Shown one piece after another: positions 28,327 to 37,934 of a stretch of 37,934 nucleotides of DNA. Below the pieces are notes generated by a model. It did no database searches. It was not told where the DNA came from and worked only from the letters and a program-made list of their open reading frames with translations. The DNA comes from Pseudomonadota bacterium (GTDB lineage Bacteria > Bdellovibrionota_C > UBA2361 > OMII01), in the NCBI GenBank assembly GCA_900299035.1, contig OMIG01000198.1, positions 1 to 37,934 of the forward strand, written 5' to 3'. The translations under genes and the position numbers were made by a program. How positions within the stretch are numbered: position 1 is the first letter of the stretch; every line of letters starts with the position of its first letter.

Positions 28327-29169
28327 ATGCCTCTCTCTCTCTTCTCTTCGGCGCTTTCAAGACAGTTTGCCCAGATGGGCTCTCGCATCGTTGAGCGTCA
28401 CCGTAGGTGTGAGGGATGGTGGGCACCGCACCTGAAGAACACTGCCGACTTTATCTCTCAGCATCTCCCATCAGGCGCCCGAGTCGCGGTGCTGGGAGCG
28501 GGTCGGCTGCTCGACATCGATGCGGCTTCCCTGATTTCACGCAACGACGAAGTGCACCTTTTCGACGCAGATGGAAGCTGCCTACGGGCCTGGCGCTCTG
28601 GGCTCGGCTCGGATTTGCGGCGAAGAATCGTTCCGAGAATCGAGGATGTCACCTGTTGTCTCAGTGATTGGCAGGCTCTCGTTCGCGACTGCAAGTCGGT
28701 CGCTAGCCTAGAGCGCCAGCTCGCCGCGCTCCGGGCTCCTCTGCCGGCGTGGGCGAGCGAGGAGTTCGACGCAATCGTGTCGCTTAACCTGCTTGGCCAG
28801 ATTCCGCTGTACTGGAGAGACGTAGTCAGAGCCAGGCTTGCGGGGCTCTCGGAGCCACAGGAAGAGGCCTTAGCCGCATCCATGGGCGAGCTGCAGCGGG
28901 CTCACCTCGAGGGGCTTGCCCGCTCGACGGCCGACAGGGTGATTGTTGTGACAGACTCCGAGTACTACTTCTACGAGGCCTCCACGGTGGAGTGGCGAGT
29001 CGAAGCGGCGCTCTTCGGCAGCGCCCGGACACTGCTTCAGTCCCCCGGAGTGGAGGGTCGGGCCGTGATTGGCAAAGACACCTGGCTGTGGCACCTGGCT
29101 CCACAGTTCATTGAGCACAATGACGAAGGGGAGATCCATAAAGTCGAGGCGATAGCCTGGGGCCGGTAG
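28327..29169 (+). CDS. Putative SAM-dependent methyltransferase-like protein
   Basis: Rossmann-like GARVAVLGAGRLLDIDAASLI, NDEVHLFDADGSCL, EFDAIVSLNLLGQIPLYW. Confidence 0.6.
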   Translation: MPLSLFSSALSRQFAQMGSRIVERHRRCEGWWAPHLKNTADFISQHLPSGARVAVLGAGRLLDIDAASLISRNDEVHLFDADGSCLRAWRSGLGSDLRRRIVPRIEDVTCCLSDWQALVRDCKSVASLERQLAALRAPLPAWASEEFDAIVSLNLLGQIPLYWRDVVRARLAGLSEPQEEALAASMGELQRAHLEGLARSTADRVIVVTDSEYYFYEASTVEWRVEAALFGSARTLLQSPGVEGRAVIGKDTWLWHLAPQFIEHNDEGEIHKVEAIAWGR

Positions 29170-29216
29170 AGCCACGGTTTCAAAAAATCTCGCGGCATGC
29201 GAGAACTAGCCTCACC

Positions 29217-29936
29217 ATGGACCTTCTAACAGTATCCAACCTCGCAGCTCTACTGAGCCTCACCTCACTCGAAGTCGTTTTGGGGATAGACAATATCGTC
29301 TTCATAGCGATTGTGGCAGGGCGCCTTCCGGAAGCTGAGCGACGAAAGGCGCGGCTGATGGGCCTTACCGTCGCAATTGTGACGCGCTTGATGCTCCTCT
29401 TCACACTCTCGTACCTGGCCTCGCTGACACAGCCTCTGCTGACGCTCGGGGACTCTAGCCTGAGTGGGCGTGATCTCATTCTGATCCTTGGAGGAGTTTT
29501 CCTCATCTACAAAGCCACCAAGGAGATTCACGAGAAGACCGTCGGCGAGGAGAGTGAGCTGCAAGTAAAAGATCCCAGCCGGGCTCCCACCTTGAGAGGC
29601 ATCATTATTCAGATAGTCCTGATCGACATCATATTCTCCCTCGATTCTGTAATCACCGCTGTAGGCATGACCAACAACTTGCCGGTTATGGCTGTGGCGA
29701 TAGTCTTGGCTGTCATCGTGATGCTGGTTTTCTCAGGCTCGATTGTGCGGTTCATCGAAGCAAATCCGAGCATCAAGATGCTGGCCCTCGCGTTCCTCTT
29801 AACGATCGGATTTGTGCTCGTGATCGACGGATTTGGGTACCACGTAGACAAGAAATACATCTACTTTGCGATGGGCTTCTCCCTAGCAGTCGAGATGCTA
29901 AACCTGCGCTCAAGGCGCAACAGTAAGCATAGCTAG
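29217..29936 (+). CDS. TerC family integral membrane protein
   Basis: LEVVLGIDNIVFIAIVAGRLP and IDIIFSLDSVITAVGMT motifs with multiple TMs. Confidence 0.93.
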   Translation: MDLLTVSNLAALLSLTSLEVVLGIDNIVFIAIVAGRLPEAERRKARLMGLTVAIVTRLMLLFTLSYLASLTQPLLTLGDSSLSGRDLILILGGVFLIYKATKEIHEKTVGEESELQVKDPSRAPTLRGIIIQIVLIDIIFSLDSVITAVGMTNNLPVMAVAIVLAVIVMLVFSGSIVRFIEANPSIKMLALAFLLTIGFVLVIDGFGYHVDKKYIYFAMGFSLAVEMLNLRSRRNSKHS

Positions 29937-29990
29937 CTTTTCACCGCGAGCCCGGGATGTATGGCACGGGTAGAGCTGGCCGGCACGCGG

Positions 29991-30983
29991 CTACAGCGTT
30001 GCCGCAATAGCCGCAGCTCCGTAGAGGGCAGCGTGGTCGTCCTTAATGATAAACACAGGAGTCGCCTCGACTCGTTCCCTCTGCTTGCCTTTCTTTAGGT
30101 ATCCCTCGACGAACGGGCCCTTCGTCAGAAATGGCGCAATCTTGGGCGGTATGCCGCCTCCGAGAAAGACGCCTCCTGTGGCCAGGTACGTCAGCACGAT
30201 ATTGCTGCAGTGAGCACCCAGCATCGTGCAGAACATGCGCAGCGTCTTGACGCAGATGTCGCACGAGCCTGTAAGCGCGAGCTCCGTGACGATTGAGGTG
30301 ATCTTGTTCGCCGCGTCGGGCGACTTGAGCTGCGCTGGCTCTTCGCCACGGCCCGTGTCCCGCAAGAATGAGTAGATGTTGGCGATGCCAGGCCCGCATA
30401 GCACAGACTCCACGCTAACGTGAGAGAATCGGCCTTGGAGGTAGCGAAGGAGGTCCATCTCGTCCTCGTTTGTCGGGGCGAAGTTTGCGTGCCCACCTTC
30501 AGAGGCGAGGAGCACGCTCCAGCCCGCTTCTCTGTGCATCAGTGAGTGCCCCAGCCCGGTGCCGGGGGCAACTACCACGCAGGAGCCGCCGCGGTCGACG
30601 TAGCCTCGGCCCTCGTACACGTTGAGCAGGCTGTCTGGCCCGAACGTAGGAATTGCAGCGGCGGTTCCCACGAGGTCATTCACCAGCTTGATCTTGTGCA
30701 GTCGGAGGGAAGCTCCGACATCGCCTTGGACTACTTCCCACGGCAGGTTCGTAACTTTAACTCGCCCATTCACGACGGGTCCGGGCAGGCCGAAACACGC
30801 CGCTTCGAGCCGCTGCGTTATCGAAGCCTGGTGCTTCTCCATGAACACCTTCAGGATCGCCTGAAGCGAGGGATAGTCCTTGCTGACGTAGCGCTCCGAG
30901 AGAAGCATTTCCAGCTTTCCGAGGCGCCGCTCGAAAAGTCCAATACGAGCTTTGGTTCCGCCAATGTCTCCGGCTATGATCAT
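29991..30983 (-). CDS. glk: Glucokinase (ROK-independent Glk type)
   Basis: MIIAGDIGGTKARIGLFE, ACFGLPGPVVNGRVKVTNLPWEV, LVNDLVGTA, VVAPGTGLGHSLM, SEGGHANFAP. Confidence 0.93.
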   Translation of the reverse strand: MIIAGDIGGTKARIGLFERRLGKLEMLLSERYVSKDYPSLQAILKVFMEKHQASITQRLEAACFGLPGPVVNGRVKVTNLPWEVVQGDVGASLRLHKIKLVNDLVGTAAAIPTFGPDSLLNVYEGRGYVDRGGSCVVVAPGTGLGHSLMHREAGWSVLLASEGGHANFAPTNEDEMDLLRYLQGRFSHVSVESVLCGPGIANIYSFLRDTGRGEEPAQLKSPDAANKITSIVTELALTGSCDICVKTLRMFCTMLGAHCSNIVLTYLATGGVFLGGGIPPKIAPFLTKGPFVEGYLKKGKQRERVEATPVFIIKDDHAALYGAAAIAATL

Positions 30984-31235
30984 GTAGATGGCCCTTAATT
31001 TCGATTTAGCCCCCAGAGCCTACACCACTCCAAACAAAGTTCTCAAACCCCTGTCGAATTCGGCGAGACGATGTTTGACTGCGAGCCCGGGCCGGATAGA
31101 ACGTATTCATCGCAGCACTCAAGCAGGTCAGCCGGCATGCACCGAGCCGAGAGAGGGGGGCTGGAGTTGGACTTCCCTTTGCGTGAACCGTATACTCTCG
31201 GCCCGAAGTTTGTTCGCTAACTCGCCGTTTCGCCT

Positions 31236-32603
31236 ATGAAGATCCTGATGCTCGGATGGGAGTACCCTCCCCACATCGCCGGCGGCTTAGGCACCGCATG
31301 TCAGGGCCTCACCTGGGCTTTGGCCGAGCAGGGTGTTTCCATTCACTTTGTCGTCCCTCAGCTGTTCGGAAACGAGCGCGCTGGCCACATGCTTCTCACG
31401 GACCAGATGCGACGGGCAGCCTCTCCCCAAGGAGACGAGCAGCAGCCTACCCGAAGACACGCTTCTTTTGAGACCACCCGGATACCGGCCTTCCTTCAGC
31501 CCTACTGGTCGCCGGGACAGTTCCACGCTGCGGTACATGACTCGCGCAAAGCCCAGAGCCATGGCCGCGCTGCGGCGCGCAAGGACGACCGTGTTGCGCG
31601 GGCGCTCATCGACGGAGAGGTGTACGGAGTCGACCTCATAAGCGCCCTGTACCGCGAGGATTTCTACCCAGAGGTTAGCAGGCCGTACGGCGAAGACATT
31701 TTCCGGGAAGTCGAGCGATTTACCGGAAACGTGATTTCTCGCATCTCAAGCGAGGAGTTCGACGTGATTCACTCGCACGACTGGATGACCTTCCCAGCAG
31801 GAGTGGCCCTCTCTCAGCTCACAGGAAAGCCGCTCGTGGTTCACGTGCACAGCCTTGAGCGTGATCGCAGCGGGCTGTTCGTCAATGAGCAGATAGACCA
31901 GATAGAGCGCTTCGGTGTCGAGTCAGCAGACCGAGTCATCGTTGTTAGCCACTACACCAAGCGCATGCTCGAAGAGCACCACGGCATTTCAGGCGATAAA
32001 GTGGCCGTCATTCACAACGGCGTGTACCCGCGTCAGGCGGTGCAGGACTATCGCCTCAAGAAGACCTGGCCGCGCCACGTGGTTCTCTTTCTCGGCCGAG
32101 TGACGTTCCAGAAGGGGCCTGGATACTTTGTAGACATCGCATCTCGCGTGATCCCGAACATTCCCGACGTGCTGTTCGTGATGGCTGGCAGCGGAGACAT
32201 GCTATCTGGAATCATAGACCGGGTAGAGGAGCTCCACCTGCAGAATCACTTCCTCTTCCCCGGATTCATCCAAGGCGAGGAGCTGGAGGAGATGTTCTCG
32301 ATAGCGGACCTGTACGTCATGCCGTCGGTCTCGGAGCCCTTCGGCATAGCGGCCCTTGAGGCGATAAGCTTCGAGACGCCGGTCATCATCTCGAAGCAGT
32401 CAGGCGTTGCTGAGGTGCTTGAGCATGCGCTGAAAGCCGACTTCTGGGACGTCGACAGGATGGCCGACATGATAATCAATGCGCTGCTCCACGAGGAGCT
32501 GCGCCAGGAGCTGGTGTGCAAGGCGCGCGAGGAGGTGAGAAAGCTCCACTGGGACGCCGCGGCCCAGAAAACAATCGCAGTGTACCAAGACGTGGCTCCG
32601 TAG
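31236..32603 (+). CDS. GT4-family glycosyltransferase (glycogen-synthase-like N-terminus)
   Basis: MKILMLGWEYPPHIAGGLGTACQGL, DVIHSHDWMTFPAG, VVLFLGRVTFQKGP, MPSVSEPFGIAALEAI. Confidence 0.92.
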   Translation: MKILMLGWEYPPHIAGGLGTACQGLTWALAEQGVSIHFVVPQLFGNERAGHMLLTDQMRRAASPQGDEQQPTRRHASFETTRIPAFLQPYWSPGQFHAAVHDSRKAQSHGRAAARKDDRVARALIDGEVYGVDLISALYREDFYPEVSRPYGEDIFREVERFTGNVISRISSEEFDVIHSHDWMTFPAGVALSQLTGKPLVVHVHSLERDRSGLFVNEQIDQIERFGVESADRVIVVSHYTKRMLEEHHGISGDKVAVIHNGVYPRQAVQDYRLKKTWPRHVVLFLGRVTFQKGPGYFVDIASRVIPNIPDVLFVMAGSGDMLSGIIDRVEELHLQNHFLFPGFIQGEELEEMFSIADLYVMPSVSEPFGIAALEAISFETPVIISKQSGVAEVLEHALKADFWDVDRMADMIINALLHEELRQELVCKAREEVRKLHWDAAAQKTIAVYQDVAP

Positions 32604-32625
32604 GCCCCGCTGCGTTAGGAGCGAG

Positions 32626-33801
32626 ATGCCGGCAGTCTGTCTCTACTTTCAGGTCCACCAGCCTTTTCGGCTCAGGAAGTTCTCATTCTTCGAAGCTGGT
32701 TCAGGAGCCGATTACTTCGATCATTCGCTCGATGAGCTAGTCATGAAGCGCGCCGCAGAGCGCTGCTACCTGCCAGCTAACCAAGTATTGCTTGATCAGG
32801 TCTCTCGGCTCGGCGGCAGCATGAAGGTCGCCTTCTCAATTACAGGAACAGCGATCGAGCAGATGCGGCTGTACGCTCCAGAGGCGCTTGACTCGTTCAA
32901 GGCTCTAGCGGAAACGGGCCACGTTGAGTTTCTCGGTGAAACCTACTTCCATTCACTTGCGTCGTTGTTCAGCTTGCCCGAGTTTCGGCGACAAGTGGAG
33001 CTGCATAGGGCGTTGATCGAGGCAGAATTCCGCCAGGCGCCGCGTGTCTTTCGAAACACCGAGCTGCTCAGCTCTGAAGAGATCGCCCGAGAGGCCAAGT
33101 CGATGGGATTCTCGGCGCTTGTTGCCGAAGGAGCCGAGCAAGTCTTGGGCTGGAGAAGCCCTAACGGCGTGTTCGAGTCTGCGGACGCAAAGCTGCCGCT
33201 CATACTTCGCAACTACCGCCTCTCCGATGACATTGCGTTCCGGTTCAGTAGCGGAGATGGCCCAGGCCGGCCGCTGACAGCAGCGTCGTTCGCCCGGCGG
33301 CTTAGCATGCTCCCCCCAGACACCGACTCAGTTGGGCTCTTCGTGGACTACGAAACGTTTGGCGAGCACTACGCCTCGAATAGTACAGTTCTTACATTTC
33401 TTGCGGAACTGCCGGAAGCCTTGCTGGCCCAGTCCGGCTGGTCGTTCGTCCGTCCAAGCGAGCTTGCGACGCGCTCCGTGCGGCGCGACACTCTTCCGCT
33501 TTCTTCAGTCTCCTCGTGGGCTGACGAGGCGAAGGATGCTTCCGCGTGGACGGGCAACTCGCTGCAGCAGAGCTGCCTGGCGCGCCTGTATGCGCTTGAG
33601 CCGAAGGTGCTAGTTGCCGGGGATGAGGGGCTTCTAGAGGCTTGGAGGCGGCTACAAACTTCTGATCATTTTTACTACATGTCGACAAAAAGCGGGGGGG
33701 ACGGCTCGGTGCACTCGTACTTTAGCCCGTTCGGCTCTCCGTACGAGGCTTTCATCGCCTTCATGAACGTAGTGAGAGATCTCGAGCAGAAGCTTGGGTA
33801 G
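32626..33801 (+). CDS. Glycoside hydrolase family 57 (alpha-amylase-like)
   Basis: VCLYFQVHQPFRLRKF, GHVEFLGETYFHSL, VFRNTELLSSEEIA (nucleophile-type Glu), LFVDYETFGEH (acid/base-type Asp). Confidence 0.92.
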   Translation: MPAVCLYFQVHQPFRLRKFSFFEAGSGADYFDHSLDELVMKRAAERCYLPANQVLLDQVSRLGGSMKVAFSITGTAIEQMRLYAPEALDSFKALAETGHVEFLGETYFHSLASLFSLPEFRRQVELHRALIEAEFRQAPRVFRNTELLSSEEIAREAKSMGFSALVAEGAEQVLGWRSPNGVFESADAKLPLILRNYRLSDDIAFRFSSGDGPGRPLTAASFARRLSMLPPDTDSVGLFVDYETFGEHYASNSTVLTFLAELPEALLAQSGWSFVRPSELATRSVRRDTLPLSSVSSWADEAKDASAWTGNSLQQSCLARLYALEPKVLVAGDEGLLEAWRRLQTSDHFYYMSTKSGGDGSVHSYFSPFGSPYEAFIAFMNVVRDLEQKLG

Positions 33802-35100
33802 GGCCCGCACCGGGGCGCTGAATGCAACTCATCGGCCCTCTTGACCGGTCGCCGAGAGGCGTAATCCAAGGTATCCTAGGGAGATGAAGGCGTTCCTCTG
33901 GACAGTGTCCCTTGTTGCGGCCGTGTTGCGGGGCTTGTCACTTGCTGATCCGACGCTGTCACTCGACGAGGGATACTCCGTGTTTTTTTCGCGAATTCCC
34001 CTTCGCTCGATATTCATGGACGCTGGCCTCGACTCCAATCCGCCCCTCGGTAACGCGTTCTTTCACCTGTGGAGTACAGCGGTAGGGTATGAGCCGGTGC
34101 TGATGCGCCTGCCTGGTGTTGTAGCGAGCCTCTTTACTCTGCTCTTGCTGTGGCAGCTCGTGCGTCCTGTGCTTCCTGCTCCGGCAGCGGCCTTTGCGCT
34201 GATCTTCAAGGCTGTATCGCTCTACGACGTTTTGTACTCCCGGCAGCTTAGAGTCTACCCATTTGCGGAGCTGCTGCTGGTGGTCTCCTGGCTGTGCCTC
34301 CAGCGTCTCATCGAAGTGCGCTCAATGCGCTGGGCTGCGCTTTGGGCCGTCTTCTCCGCTGCCGCCTGCCACGTGCACTACTTCTGCGCCCTGGTGGTAG
34401 CTGCGACTGCTTTAGTCATGATAGGCGCGTTGTGGCGGGACAAGAAGCTCGCCCTCGCTTCCGTGGGGATGTGTGCAGTGTTAGCCGCTCCCTTGGCGCT
34501 GCCGCTCGCGCAGCAGCTTTTGGTGCACAAGAGTTTTGGATGGATCTCTGAGCCGATGGGGGGAGTGCTGCTGGTGGCTGCGTATCAGCTCTGTGGGTAC
34601 TCTCTCGTTGTGCTAGTCGCCGCAGTCGTTCTGCTCTTTGCTGCAATCGTTATCCGAGACCCTGGGGTACGACTCACGCCATTTCAGCGACACCGCAGCA
34701 TCGTAACGGTCTGCCTGGTCCAGATCGGGTGTGTGGTGCTATTAGCGGCGCTCCTGTCGAAGCTTGGAGCCTCGTTTTTCCACCCGCGCTACTTCTTCTT
34801 TCTGCAGGTTCCATTTCTCTGCCTCCTGTCCCTCGGATTGGAGCCGTTTGGACGTCGTGCAGGGCCGATCGTAGCTGTTATCGTTGCGGGGGCTGCGGGC
34901 TTGCCCTGTATGACGCACCTCGTGGAAGCCGCGCAAAACCCGACCGGGTTTCAGGTGATAGAGCGAGCCGTGCCGGGGCTGTCAGAGAAGACCTTGCTCG
35001 TGCATCGAACGAAGTGCTCGTTCTCCGTAGGTCAGGCGTACGACAGGTTCCGGCATCAGCACAGGCTGCTTGATGGGGGCGGCGACAGCAACGTCTTCCA

Positions 35101-37908
<2,808 letters not shown>

Positions 37909-37934
37909 TGTTACCGTTTTAGATGAAACACCTG

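Noticed and set aside
29170-29216. Manganese (yybP-ykoY) riboswitch ahead of the TerC gene
   Set aside because: Only about 47 nt separate the TerC gene from the upstream CDS and no matching structure was seen.

Overview
Bacterial chromosomal segment, GC-rich and densely coding, with no sign of phage, transposon, CRISPR or rRNA. The largest feature is missing from the ORF track because it has no stop codon inside the window. It is a minus-strand frame running from a GTG near 7165 off the left edge (at least 2388 codons). It encodes a secreted or surface giant: an N-terminal hydrophobic segment, 14 FG-GAP/VCBS-like repeats at an almost invariant 186-nt period, a linker domain, two tandem DUF1554/endostatin-like C-type-lectin-like modules, and a (T-P-T-[HN])n Thr/Pro stalk. 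The remaining genes include: a coupled operon (transmembrane Ser/Thr kinase, two small secreted proteins, RluA-type pseudouridine synthase); tRNA-Arg(TCT) directly abutting an orphan nuoA; a degenerate EEP-like membrane protein; a Thg1-like 3'-5' polymerase homolog; a membrane-anchored tandem AAA+ ATPase; an RmlD-like reductase; flagellar flgE and fliH/fliI-like genes; an ABC exporter; a 793-aa orphan protein; trmB; a methyltransferase-like protein; a TerC protein; and an alpha-glucan cluster (glucokinase, GT4, GH57, GT39-like, GH63). The items I would follow up first are the giant protein, the kinase/secreted-pair operon, the Thg1-like protein, the membrane tandem AAA+ protein and the tRNA-nuoA junction. 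All calls come from reading the sequence; no database search was run.
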